A stretch of DNA of 45,551 nucleotides from an uncultured Bacilli bacterium (GTDB taxonomy: Bacteria; Bacillota_I; Bacilli_A; RF39; UBA660), in NCBI GenBank assembly GCA_947581835.1, contig CANPVV010000006.1, positions 1 through 45,551 of the forward strand. The letters run 5' to 3'. Both the position numbers and the translations under genes were made by a program. The number at the start of each line of letters is the position of its first letter. Within the stretch, counting starts at the first letter, position 1. The notes below the pieces were generated by a model. That model had not been told where the DNA came from, ran no database searches, and saw only the letters and a program-made list of their open reading frames with translations. Positions 1-7,497 of this stretch are shown piece after piece.

Positions 1-151
1 ATTAGCATGTTTTAATATTAACTTTAAAATAAATTTTAAAATTTTACAAAAAACTATTGATTTTTATTAGCAAGTTTCTGTTCCATAAAATATTTGAGTT
101 TTTCTTTTTCTTTTATTCAAAGTGCCGCAGTCTATAATAATTTTATATTTA

Positions 152-1261
152 TTATATGCGACATTTTGTATCACTCCTTTGTTTTTCCTTTCTTTTGCAA
201 TATTTATTTCTATTCTTACAAGAAAGATTACAATATAACTTGTTTTTTCTTCCTAAAAAAAGCTCATTACAACATTGACATCTTTTTAGGTCTTTAGTTG
301 TTCTGTTTAAATCAGATTTTATGTAAGCTAATATCATAAGAGATATTAAACTGAAAATATCGGTTGTATATTGATTTAGTTTAAAAATATTATCTTTATA
401 ATTTATACTTCCACTGAAAGTAAAATAGTCTATATTAAAACAGTTGTTCTTTAAATAATTACTATACATTTTATAAATTTCTAAAGAAACATCTAATATT
501 TTTAATAAACTTTCAATAGTTAGTATAAAAGGTCTACTTTTAATAAATTTTATAGTTTTTTTAATATTTTTTAATCTTGTTTTCGTTTCTTTTTTAATTT
601 CTTCAGTATATTCTCCTTTTTTCTTTTTTTCTTCAATGTAAGATAGTAAATCTTTTTCTTCATTTTCGAAAATAGTGATGTTAGTATTATTATTTATTAT
701 GTCATTATCTGATAAACCACAAACTTTTAACCAGTTAATTAATAACCTTTTAAGCTCTTCATTTTGAGCATATTTAGGAACTGGTATTTTATGTTCATAG
801 TAGTAGTCATAATCTATGTTAAGTTCCTCAATATTTAGATTTTTGTAATTATCAGTTAATTTGTAATATTTAATATTATTTTTATTAATACTTGAATTAG
901 ACATCATTACGTTATTAATGTGCTCGATATTTTTATAAATAAGGTAACATTTAGCAAAATCTTTAATAATATCAGTATTGTTATTTACGAATTCTCCTAA
1001 GCTGAAACTTTTAGTTAGAATATTATTATTTTCTTCTGTACTTAAAGTATCTCCTATAATTATATCTTTAGTTTTAAAAATATTAGCTATTGTAATTTTC
1101 TGTCCTTTTTCGTTGGTGATTTTTTCTTTAGTGCCTGTAGAACAATTTAAAGCAACGCCGTTAGTAAATATTTCTAAAGATTTTAAATTTTTAATCTCCC
1201 TCCTTCCACATAATTTAATCATAGGAAATCCTAAAGTCTCAAGTCGATTTTGCATTTTCAT
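152..1261 (-). CDS. Accessory protein with C-terminal CGNR-like zinc finger
   Basis: A protein of 369 residues if started at the ATG at 1261, which has a GGGGGT ribosome-binding site; an upstream ATG at 1294 has none. The last 45 residues hold Cys-x2-Cys-x12-Cys-x3-Cys followed by a basic tail rich in Lys and Arg, which resembles the C-terminal zinc finger of CGNR/DUF6076-like proteins. A charged, probably helical stretch lies in the middle. It is divergent from the excisionase-like gene at 1390, with a shared promoter region between them. It probably binds nucleic acid; function is otherwise unknown. AT-rich and Asn/Lys-rich, as expected for accessory DNA in this genome. Confidence 0.6.
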   Translation of the reverse strand: MKMQNRLETLGFPMIKLCGRREIKNLKSLEIFTNGVALNCSTGTKEKITNEKGQKITIANIFKTKDIIIGDTLSTEENNNILTKSFSLGEFVNNNTDIIKDFAKCYLIYKNIEHINNVMMSNSSINKNNIKYYKLTDNYKNLNIEELNIDYDYYYEHKIPVPKYAQNEELKRLLINWLKVCGLSDNDIINNNTNITIFENEEKDLLSYIEEKKKKGEYTEEIKKETKTRLKNIKKTIKFIKSRPFILTIESLLKILDVSLEIYKMYSNYLKNNCFNIDYFTFSGSINYKDNIFKLNQYTTDIFSLISLMILAYIKSDLNRTTKDLKRCQCCNELFLGRKNKLYCNLSCKNRNKYCKRKEKQRSDTKCRI

Positions 1262-1389
1262 AATTTTACCCCCATTTTTAACCCTTTTAGCCATATAAAA
1301 TGGGTAAAAGTGTATGCTATTATAGTACAGGAAAGGAGAAAATGCAAGAAAAATAATTAAAACTATTATCTAAGCATTTTTAAAATTAA

Positions 1390-1563
1390 ATGGAAAATAT
1401 TGTATTAAATACAAAAGAAGTAGCTAGTTATTTAAGTTGTTCTGTTGCTTCAATAAGAAGATTTGTAAAAAATAAAAAACTTCCTTTTTTTAAAGTAGGA
1501 AGTAAATTATATTTTAATTTAACTGATGTAGAGAAGTGGAGTGTTGAAAATGGGAAAAGATAG
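1390..1563 (+). CDS. Excisionase-like / MerR-type small HTH protein
   Basis: A 57-residue protein. It follows the pattern of excisionase-family (HTH_17) DNA-binding domains: an N-terminal stretch with TKEVASYL, then a recognition helix (SVASIRRFVKNKKLP), then FKVGSKLYF and a C-terminal DVEKW. Such proteins direct integrase towards excision or act as small repressors. Its ATG lacks a clear ribosome-binding site. In the same frame, 48 bp upstream at 1342, an ATG with a strong GGAG site reads only four codons before a stop, so the start region may be a leader or may have decayed. The 3' end overlaps the next gene by 14 bp, so the two form a unit. Confidence 0.65.
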   Translation: MENIVLNTKEVASYLSCSVASIRRFVKNKKLPFFKVGSKLYFNLTDVEKWSVENGKR

Positions 1564-2017
1564 AAATATTCAATGTTATAGCATAGACTTTAGTGAAAAA
1601 TATGTTTCTCTTGAAGAGGCTGAACGTATTATGAAAAACAGCTATAACATAATAAAAAGAATTATTTCAAGAGAAGATAAATTTAAAGATATATTATTTT
1701 TAATTGGGGTTTCTAATACAGATAGCGCTACAGCTGTTAGAAGTTACTTATATACTGGAAGACGCGGAAGACCTTTAGTGCTTATAGAAGGGGCTAAAAT
1801 TGAGCCTCATATCCATTTATATGTTTTTAATAAAAATAAAAATTCTTATTTGCTTTCTACTTTTTGTGACGTTGCTATTGAAAGATTAAAAAAGTATGGT
1901 GTATGGGAAAAGAGAGCTAACGATAATTTAGAGGTTGCTTTACAGTATGTTTTAAAGCAGTCTGTACATTATCGTAGTAATTGCAATGCAATTTTAGTCT
2001 CATTAAATAAAAAATGA
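1550..2017 (+). CDS. Small protein with HUH-like motif, possible minimal Rep
   Basis: A 155-residue protein started at the ATG at 1550, with GGAG eight bases upstream inside the preceding gene. Residues around EPHIHLYVF match the His-hydrophobic-His core of HUH endonucleases. A later LQYVLKQS stretch could hold the catalytic tyrosine of rolling-circle initiators. The protein is shorter than usual Rep or relaxase proteins and has no helicase domain. It is cotranscribed with an excisionase-like gene in an integrated element, which suits a replication or mobilisation role. The HUH assignment rests on two short motifs and is tentative. Confidence 0.4.
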   Translation: MGKDRNIQCYSIDFSEKYVSLEEAERIMKNSYNIIKRIISREDKFKDILFLIGVSNTDSATAVRSYLYTGRRGRPLVLIEGAKIEPHIHLYVFNKNKNSYLLSTFCDVAIERLKKYGVWEKRANDNLEVALQYVLKQSVHYRSNCNAILVSLNKK

Positions 2018-2140
2018 AGCTATATAATACTTATTTGCTTTATAAGCTCTTACTGTATGTAATATATATATAATAATATATTTAATATATAATATAACTT
2101 AATAATTATATATAGTATATAATATAGATAGTATTAGTGA

Positions 2141-2416
2141 TTAATGGGTTTGTTCTATTCCTAAGTTTTTTAATTCTTGGCTTATATCTTCCTTTACAAA
2201 AAGTTCTATGGGGATATTAAGTTTAATAGATAAGTAATATAGTACACCTAATGAGAAAGTTTGATTTGTCTTTGGAGATTCTATATTCGCAATAAAACCT
2301 CTTGAAAAAGTTGAGTCCATGCTTAGTTGTTCTTGTGTCAAGTTCCGATATTTTCTAAAAAATTTTATTCGCTGGGAGGCTCTTTCATAAATATAACTTA
2401 TATCTTTTTTGTCCAT
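2141..2416 (-). CDS. XRE-family transcriptional regulator
   Basis: A 91-residue protein from the ATG at 2416; a GTG three codons upstream at 2425 is possible. The HTH_3 fold is clear: RIKFFRKYRNLTQEQLS for helices 1-2, a recognition helix near RGFIANIES, and a C-terminal helix pair ending in IPIELFVKED. It probably represses an element promoter. It is divergent from the zinc-ribbon gene at 2538. A related regulator at 4247 shares the ANIE and SLxxLYxL segments, so the element carries two XRE proteins. Confidence 0.85.
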   Translation of the reverse strand: MDKKDISYIYERASQRIKFFRKYRNLTQEQLSMDSTFSRGFIANIESPKTNQTFSLGVLYYLSIKLNIPIELFVKEDISQELKNLGIEQTH

Positions 2417-2537
2417 ATTATGCACTTATCTTTCTGTATATTATTTTATCAGTAAATAGTTGCGAAAAGTGTCAGTGTATAGTTGCAAAATAAATATAAT
2501 TTATGTTATACTTGTTATATTAGAAAGGAGTTTATGT

Positions 2538-3227
2538 ATGAATAGTGATGTAAATAATAACAATAATAGGAAATGTAAAAAGTGTGGTATGGTAATGCCT
2601 TTAGAAGCAAACAAGTGCCCTAATTGTGGAACTTGGCAAAATATACCGGTTTTTAGAATAGTTTTAGTGGTTTTTATAGTGGTTTTATTATTTGCTTTTA
2701 TTCTTTATGATAAAGAAGATAATTTCAGTAATAATCAAAATAATAATAGTGGTAATAGTTCTAATTATCCTAATAAACCTAATTCTAGTGAACCTCCAAC
2801 TAATAATGAACCACCTATTTATAATGAGCCATCAGTTACAGATAAAAGTTATGGTTTTAATGAGATGTTTGTTTTTGACAACTTTGAAATAACAATTAGT
2901 AGTAATTATACTTTTGATGTTGTAAATAATAGGTATTCTGATTATCATAACCAAAGTGTAGTAAAATTGCCTGTCACTGTAAAGAATATAGGTAGTGAAA
3001 CCAACTCTTTAAATTCATTTTACTATGAAATATTTGGTTCTGTAGGTGTAGAGCTTGAAGAATTAGGAGCTTATTTTGACGATTCTTTAGACTTTGCTGG
3101 GAACTTAAGAAGTGGAGCAAGTTATACTAAATATTTGTATTTTTTATATGATGGTAATGGAACATATGCTATAGAGTTTGACAATTTTTCAGACAAAGTA
3201 GAAGCTGAGTTTGAAATTTTAAAATAA
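2538..3227 (+). CDS. Zinc-ribbon membrane protein with DUF4352-like extracellular domain
   Basis: A 229-residue protein. The ATG at 2538 has an AAAGGAG site; the open frame upstream of it is not used. It has an N-terminal zinc ribbon (CKKCG...CPNCG, residues 12-30) in the cytoplasm, one membrane segment (about 37-57), an Asn/Pro/Ser-rich linker, and a C-terminal beta-rich domain of DUF4352 type (conserved phrases such as VTVKNIGSETNSL). Such proteins are common in Bacillota, their function is poorly known, and they are thought to sense or bind at the cell surface. It heads a three-gene run (2538, 3241, 3651) ending at a terminator at 3961. Confidence 0.7.
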   Translation: MNSDVNNNNNRKCKKCGMVMPLEANKCPNCGTWQNIPVFRIVLVVFIVVLLFAFILYDKEDNFSNNQNNNSGNSSNYPNKPNSSEPPTNNEPPIYNEPSVTDKSYGFNEMFVFDNFEITISSNYTFDVVNNRYSDYHNQSVVKLPVTVKNIGSETNSLNSFYYEIFGSVGVELEELGAYFDDSLDFAGNLRSGASYTKYLYFLYDGNGTYAIEFDNFSDKVEAEFEILK

Positions 3228-3240
3228 GGGATAAATATTT

Positions 3241-3633
3241 ATGATAAAAAAGAAAATTTTTAATATTATTTTAGTTGTTATTGTTATATTTTTAGGGATA
3301 TCTCTTGCAACAAAAATTTATAATAGTAGCTTACCTATTGAAGTTAATATATCTATGACAGAATATTCAGGACACGTAGATTATATTTTAGATGCTTTAG
3401 GTTTAGATTTTGATTTGGTCACAATGGGAGCTAATTGTTATACTGGAGTTCAAAAAAATTCTTTTAATACAGAAAAATATGGTGTTTTATATACAGAGTT
3501 TAGGTATTGTAAAAGTAATGAGACTTTAATATTTAGAGTTTATAATAGCTCTAAAGACCAAAAATTAAGAAAGCCTAAACAAAATGAGTTGTTAAGATTT
3601 GATATTTATGGAAATATTATTCGTTATTATTAA
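3241..3633 (+). CDS. Membrane-anchored small exported protein, unknown
   Basis: A 130-residue protein with a Lys-rich start (MIKKK) and one hydrophobic segment at about residues 6-24, then a soluble domain predicted outside the cell. It holds two cysteines (in GANCYTG and RYCKS) that could pair. No lipobox is visible. The family is not recognised. It starts 13 bp after the zinc-ribbon gene and lies in the same transcription unit, so the two may act together at the surface. Confidence 0.55.
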   Translation: MIKKKIFNIILVVIVIFLGISLATKIYNSSLPIEVNISMTEYSGHVDYILDALGLDFDLVTMGANCYTGVQKNSFNTEKYGVLYTEFRYCKSNETLIFRVYNSSKDQKLRKPKQNELLRFDIYGNIIRYY

Positions 3634-3650
3634 AGATAAGAAGTGGTGTT

Positions 3651-3962
3651 ATGGAAAATTTAGAAAATGAGAAACAAGCAAACAATAAGACTTCATATGA
3701 AGCAAATAGACTTATAAGAGTTATTAATTCTTTTATTATTTTTTTAACAGTTATATTTATAATTATTGGCTTTATTATATTTCTTGGTATGATAATTAAT
3801 TTTAATGGTAGTTTTGTTAGTATAGAAAATATTAATATTAAAACAATACTGTTTTTAATTATATATATGTTTTCATGTTATGGAGTGATATTAAATTTAG
3901 AATTTAAAATGTTGTTATTGAAGAATTTAAATGAGATTAATAAAAAAATAAATTCTAATTAA
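3651..3962 (+). CDS. Small two-helix membrane protein, unknown
   Basis: A 103-residue protein with a charged N-terminus of about 25 residues, then two hydrophobic segments (about 27-50 and 65-85) and a short charged C-terminal tail. It has the size of a holin-like or accessory membrane protein, but no family motif is seen. It is the last gene of the run that begins at 2538; its stop codon touches the terminator. Confidence 0.5.
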   Translation: MENLENEKQANNKTSYEANRLIRVINSFIIFLTVIFIIIGFIIFLGMIINFNGSFVSIENINIKTILFLIIYMFSCYGVILNLEFKMLLLKNLNEINKKINSN

Positions 3963-3984
3963 AAAAGGCTTTATGCCTTTTTTT
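3961..3984. terminator. Bidirectional Rho-independent terminator
   Basis: An A-run and GGC, a 5-base loop, then GCC and a T-run form a stem that works on both strands. It ends the operon 2538-3962 and overlaps the end of the small minus-strand gene at 3971. Confidence 0.75.
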
Positions 3985-4138
3985 GTATGATATATTTTTG
4001 AATATTATTATCGACATTAATATTAATTTTATTATTAATGTTACTTATTAATACAAAAGAGTTTTTATTAGCTGTACTAATTATTATTTTTTCTTTCTCT
4101 TTGATAACTATTTTTTTAATTTTTTCTTTAGTTTCCAT
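3971..4138 (-). CDS. Small Lys/Ile-rich protein, unknown
   Basis: A 55-residue reading frame from an ATG at 4138 with an AAGAGGTG ribosome-binding site; the longer open frame upstream has no such site. The N-terminal half is Lys/Glu-rich, the C-terminal half Asn/Ile-rich with a beta-like pattern. It is divergent from the XRE gene at 4247 and both carry GAGGTGC before their starts. It could be a small partner of that regulator; no function can be named. Confidence 0.45.
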   Translation of the reverse strand: METKEKIKKIVIKEKEKIIISTANKNSFVLISNINNKININVDNNIQKYIIQKKA

Positions 4139-4201
4139 ATTGCACCTCTTGAATATAGTATAACATATATATGTTTCAAAGTACATGAATATCATGTATA
4201 A

Positions 4202-4246
4202 ATTAATAGCATTTAAATGTTAATCTATTCTCGAGGTGCTATTAAT
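4202..4246. promoter_or_regulatory. Inverted repeat overlapping the start of the XRE gene
   Basis: ATTAATAGCA at 4202-4211 is matched by its exact reverse complement TGCTATTAAT at 4237-4246, directly before the ATG at 4247. The right half covers the spacer after the ribosome-binding site. It may be an autoregulatory operator or a hairpin that hides the start. Confidence 0.45.
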
Positions 4247-4489
4247 ATGAACATTGATAATAAATACGTGTATGATATTGCAGCTATGAATATTAAGAGA
4301 ATAAGGAAAGAAAAAGGACTTACACAAGCTCAATTAGCTGATATAACTGGCTATAACGTAGGTTCTTTAGCTAATATTGAGAATAGAAGTGAAACTACTT
4401 TTTCTTTAGAATTGTTATATATAGTTGCAGCAAGTTTAGAAACTCCACTAAAGGAATTTTTTATAACTGAAAATGGAGACGATATTTAG
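4247..4489 (+). CDS. XRE-family transcriptional regulator
   Basis: An 80-residue protein. The start is the ATG at 4247 with GAGGTG eight bases upstream; the open frame begins earlier at 4217 but without a site. The HTH_3 domain fills the protein: NIKRIRKEKGLTQAQLADITG, recognition helix VGSLANIENR, then a C-terminal helix pair with LELLYIVAASL. It is small and domain-only, as for phage- or element-type repressors. The inverted repeat at its start suggests autoregulation. Confidence 0.85.
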   Translation: MNIDNKYVYDIAAMNIKRIRKEKGLTQAQLADITGYNVGSLANIENRSETTFSLELLYIVAASLETPLKEFFITENGDDI

Positions 4490-4800
4490 TTTTACAATAT
4501 TTTTACGTTAACTTAATGTCAAAAATCAATTTTAAGACTATTTTTAATAGGTTTAGAGCAATTTTTTTAAATTATTAGTATAAAACTATTACTAACATAA
4601 AAATGTGCTTAAAATAGCTTTTATTTAAAAAATTTTTATGTTAGATAAAATTTTAGGGGTAACGAGGTAAAAAAAGTAAATAAAAAAAGGGGGTGGGAGT
4701 ACCTCATTTTTATAGTAGTAAGTATAATATTTTTTTAAAAATTTCTGTTGGCAATTTGAATAAGTAGAATAGTATATAATAAACTTGAATAGATGGTTCG
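4490..4800. other. Non-coding stretch at the element end
   Basis: No convincing gene. A minus-strand open frame at 4625-4816 runs over the tRNA fragment and has no ribosome-binding site, so it is discounted. A GAGGTA ... TACCTC pair with a purine-rich loop lies near 4660-4703 and may be a weak hairpin. Confidence 0.5.
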
Positions 4801-4850
4801 TTTGACTTTTAATCAAAGGGTCGAGAGTTCGAATCTCTCGCGAGCCACCA
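4801..4850 (+). pseudogene. 3' fragment of tRNA-Lys(UUU); attachment site
   Basis: The fragment folds as the 3' part of a tRNA. The anticodon stem is TTTGA (4801-4805) with TCAAA (4813-4817) around loop CTTTTAA with anticodon TTT. Then follow a variable loop, T-stem GAGAG (4823-4827) with CTCTC (4835-4839) around TTCGAAT, acceptor strand GCGAGCC (4840-4846), discriminator A and encoded CCA. The bases to the left do not supply the pairing acceptor strand or a D-arm, so the 5' half is missing. This is what a tRNA-integrating element leaves at its distal junction. Confidence 0.85.
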
Positions 4851-5097
4851 TTTGTTTATTAAGAGTTTATGGACTTCCATAGACTTTTTATATGCGTTAT
4901 TTTAAAGTAAAAAGTATCATGGGTGGCGAAAAAGTGGCAAAAAGGTGGCAGTTTAACTATAAATAATCACATTTTTAAAAATAATATTATAAGTTTATCT
5001 TAAAAAATTCATTATTAAATCTAACAACACATATTTTTTGGGGTTGTTATTGCATTAGTTTTTTAAATTTTTAAAACTAATTATAATGTTTGTTAGT
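4851..5097. other. Non-coding gap between att site and alr-like gene
   Basis: Holds the GTGGC repeats and an AACAACA(C) / GGGTTGTT pair near 5022-5048, which may act as a terminator for the minus-strand gene that ends at 5098. No gene is seen. Confidence 0.4.
4923..4950. repeat. Tandem 11-bp GTGGCRAAAAA repeats
   Basis: GTGGCGAAAAA, GTGGCAAAAAG and a partial GTGGCA follow one another at an 11-bp step, 73 bp beyond the tRNA fragment. Direct repeats of this length next to an attachment core resemble arm-type integrase sites. They lie on the chromosomal side, so they may belong to a lost second element. Confidence 0.45.
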
Positions 5098-6081
5098 TTA
5101 ATAAATAAGGGTTTTATCATTATAAGTTATTGGAATATTGGTGAAAAGATTGAAATAGTTTAGAATATTACCATTTAAGTAGTTTTCTAAAGGGTTGATA
5201 TTGTTAGTGATAATAACTTCATCATTAAGATTTATAGTTTCATCAATAATTATTAAAGAGTATTCTTGATTTATTTTAAAGATATTATAGAAGGTGTTGT
5301 TGATTAAAACTTTGGTGATATTTTCAAGTAAACCATTGTAAAAACCAAGAGGAATAATACCATAGATTATTTCTTTTTTCTTTTTAGTTTCACATATAAT
5401 ATTTATTATTTTAGTTTTTAAAGTAAATATTTGTTTTAAAGGTTGGTCTTCTTTTTTAAAGATAGATTTTTTATATTTGTTTAAGCCATAAATAGAGTAA
5501 TCTAATTTAATAGTATTAGATATTTTAATTTTATCTTTATTTTCTTCATTATTTAAACAGATGATATCTAAGTCTTTTAGGGGTGAAATTAGATATTTTA
5601 ATTCATCATATTCTTCTAAAGTGATATTACTTATAATTCCTTTTAAATGGATATGTTTGTTAGAGTTTAAAATATCTATAATATCTAAAATTTGAGTTTT
5701 AGAATTTAGGCCAAGATAGTTTTTAATATCAATATTTAAAATTATTTCTAAATTGTCTTTGATATTAAGATTTTGTAAGTCTTTTATATTTTTAATGATT
5801 ATGATAGTATTATTAATAATTAAATCGTAGATTATATCTTCAGTAAGATAACCAGAATAAATTAGAGGAATTTCTTTGTTGTATTTACGAACTAAAAGGA
5901 TATCATTAAAAATACTTGTATATAAAAAATCAATATTAGTGATATTATTTATTAGAAACATACCATGATTAAAAGCATTATTACTGATATCCATAATAAA
6001 ATATTTGTAATTATAGTTAGTTCTTAGATATTTTATATTAGAGTTTAGATTGTCTAAGTTTATATTTATATTATTTATCAT
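5098..6081 (-). CDS. Alanine-racemase-like protein lacking catalytic residues
   Basis: A 327-residue protein from the ATG at 6081 with GGTGAG three bases upstream. The layout follows alanine racemase: an N-terminal NININLDNLNSNIKYLR strand-helix, a barrel segment HIHLKGIISNI, then a C-terminal beta domain with PLKQIFTLKTKIINI and GIIPLGFYNGL. In the motif that is VVKANAYGHG in the family (residues 31-40), the PLP-binding Lys is Ser33; Asn35, Ala36, His39 and Gly40 remain. The GYGxT segment with the catalytic Tyr of the opposite face is missing from a shortened loop. It is therefore unlikely to racemise alanine; a regulatory, binding or relic role is possible. It is divergent from enolase. Confidence 0.65.
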   Translation of the reverse strand: MINNININLDNLNSNIKYLRTNYNYKYFIMDISNNAFNHGMFLINNITNIDFLYTSIFNDILLVRKYNKEIPLIYSGYLTEDIIYDLIINNTIIIIKNIKDLQNLNIKDNLEIILNIDIKNYLGLNSKTQILDIIDILNSNKHIHLKGIISNITLEEYDELKYLISPLKDLDIICLNNEENKDKIKISNTIKLDYSIYGLNKYKKSIFKKEDQPLKQIFTLKTKIINIICETKKKKEIIYGIIPLGFYNGLLENITKVLINNTFYNIFKINQEYSLIIIDETINLNDEVIITNNINPLENYLNGNILNYFNLFTNIPITYNDKTLIY

Positions 6082-6233
6082 TATCTCACCATAATTAGAT
6101 TTTAACAAAATATTAGTTTTTAGTCTATTAGTTTTTGAAGTTTATATAAAATATTGTAAAATAAAGGTAATTGATAGAAAATTATTGCTTTAAGGGCTAG
6201 TTTTTTGATATACTTAAATATATAGGTGATATG

Positions 6234-7469
6234 ATGGCAAAGATAGTAAATATTATAGGAAGAGAAATATTAGATAGTAGAGGAAATCCCACGGTTGAGG
6301 CAGAAATTGTATTAGATAATGGAATTAGAACAGTAGCAAGTGTACCTTCTGGGGCATCAACAGGTTCTAAAGAGGCTTTAGAACTTAGAGATAAAGATAC
6401 TAAAAGATATAATGGTAAAGGAGTACTTACGGCGGTTAATAATGTAAATACAGTTATTAAAGAGGCTTTAGTGGGAAAAGATTTAGAACAAGTTGATATT
6501 GATAATACTTTGATAGAATTAGATGGAACACCTAATAAGAGTAGATTAGGGGCGAATGCTATATTGGCTGTTTCTTTGGCTTCAATTAAAGCAGCGGCTA
6601 AATTAGAGAATAAAGAACTTTATGCTTATTTATCTGGGGGAAAGGTAAGTCTACCAATACCGATGGTTAATATTATAAATGGAGGAGTACATGCGGATAA
6701 TAATTTAGATATTCAAGAGTTTATGATAGTGCCAGTAGTAAAATCAATTAAAGAGAAAGTTAGGGTAGCTAGTGAGGTTTTTCATAGTTTAAAGGAAATA
6801 TTAAAATCACAAAAACTTAGTACAGCAGTAGGAGATGAAGGTGGATTTGCACCAAATTTAGAGTATAATACTTTAGCGCTTGATTTAATTATGGAGGCGA
6901 TAAGAAAAGCAGGGTATACACCGGGTAAAGAGGTTTTTATTGCTCTTGATGTGGCGGCAAGTGAATTATATAGTAAAAGTAATAATAAATATCTTATTGA
7001 TAATAAAGAATTATCTAGTGATGAACTTATTAAATATTATGTTACTTTAGTTAATAGATATCCGATTATTAGTATTGAAGATCCTTTTCAAGAGTTTGAT
7101 TTTGAGTCTATGGCTGTGTTAACTAAGCTTATTGGAGAGAAAGTAATGATCGTGGGAGATGATTATTTTACAACTAATATTAAATATTTAGAAGAAGGAA
7201 TAAAACTTAATGCAGGGAATGCGATATTACTTAAAGCTAATCAGATTGGAACAGTAACAGAAATGATTAAAACTATTATATATGCGAGAAGACATAATTA
7301 TAAAATGATTATATCTCATAGAAGTGGAGAGACAATGGATACTTTTATTGCAGATTTTGGAGTTGGGCTTTCACTGCCATTTATTAAGACAGGTTCTATG
7401 AGTAGAGGAGAGAGAATTTGTAAATATAATAGACTTATGCAGATAGAAGAAAATTTAATGAAAAATTAA
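6234..7469 (+). CDS. eno: Enolase
   Basis: A 411-residue protein that converts 2-phosphoglycerate to phosphoenolpyruvate in glycolysis. The ATG at 6234 (MAKIVNIIGREILDSRGNP) is preferred over the one at 6231 because of the AGGTGAT site. Motifs: SGASTG mobile loop, DIQEFMI, GDEGGFAPNL, ALDVAASE, SIEDPF and GDDYF metal ligands, LLKANQIG with the catalytic Lys, SHRSGET and IKTG. The residue after SGASTG is Ser where Glu is usual, and the protein is about 20 residues shorter than typical. All catalytic and metal-binding residues are present. Confidence 0.97.
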   Translation: MAKIVNIIGREILDSRGNPTVEAEIVLDNGIRTVASVPSGASTGSKEALELRDKDTKRYNGKGVLTAVNNVNTVIKEALVGKDLEQVDIDNTLIELDGTPNKSRLGANAILAVSLASIKAAAKLENKELYAYLSGGKVSLPIPMVNIINGGVHADNNLDIQEFMIVPVVKSIKEKVRVASEVFHSLKEILKSQKLSTAVGDEGGFAPNLEYNTLALDLIMEAIRKAGYTPGKEVFIALDVAASELYSKSNNKYLIDNKELSSDELIKYYVTLVNRYPIISIEDPFQEFDFESMAVLTKLIGEKVMIVGDDYFTTNIKYLEEGIKLNAGNAILLKANQIGTVTEMIKTIIYARRHNYKMIISHRSGETMDTFIADFGVGLSLPFIKTGSMSRGERICKYNRLMQIEENLMKN

Positions 7470-7497
7470 AAAGAATAAATAAAGAGGAGTGATACAA

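Larger units (their letters stand above)
1..4850. mobile_element. Right-hand part of an integrated element ending at a tRNA-Lys 3' fragment
   Basis: The stretch holds accessory genes only: an excisionase-like HTH protein, an HUH-like small protein, two XRE regulators and small membrane proteins. It stops at a truncated tRNA-Lys 3' end at 4801-4850, after which chromosomal genes begin. Elements that integrate into tRNA 3' ends rebuild the tRNA at one junction and leave a 3' duplicate at the other. The orientation here puts the element to the left of the fragment. No integrase is visible, so it should lie left of position 1 if the element is intact. The left boundary is unknown. This is an inference from layout. 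Confidence 0.6.

Noticed and set aside
94-297. Plus-strand open frame of 67 codons
   Set aside because: It is antisense to the zinc-finger gene and its low-complexity Phe/Ile composition is the reverse of AT-rich coding DNA.
4625-4816. Minus-strand open frame across the tRNA fragment
   Set aside because: No ribosome-binding site, low-complexity composition, and it runs into the structured tRNA sequence.
4801-4850. Intact tRNA-Lys gene
   Set aside because: The bases before 4801 cannot pair with the GCGAGCC acceptor strand and no D-arm is present.
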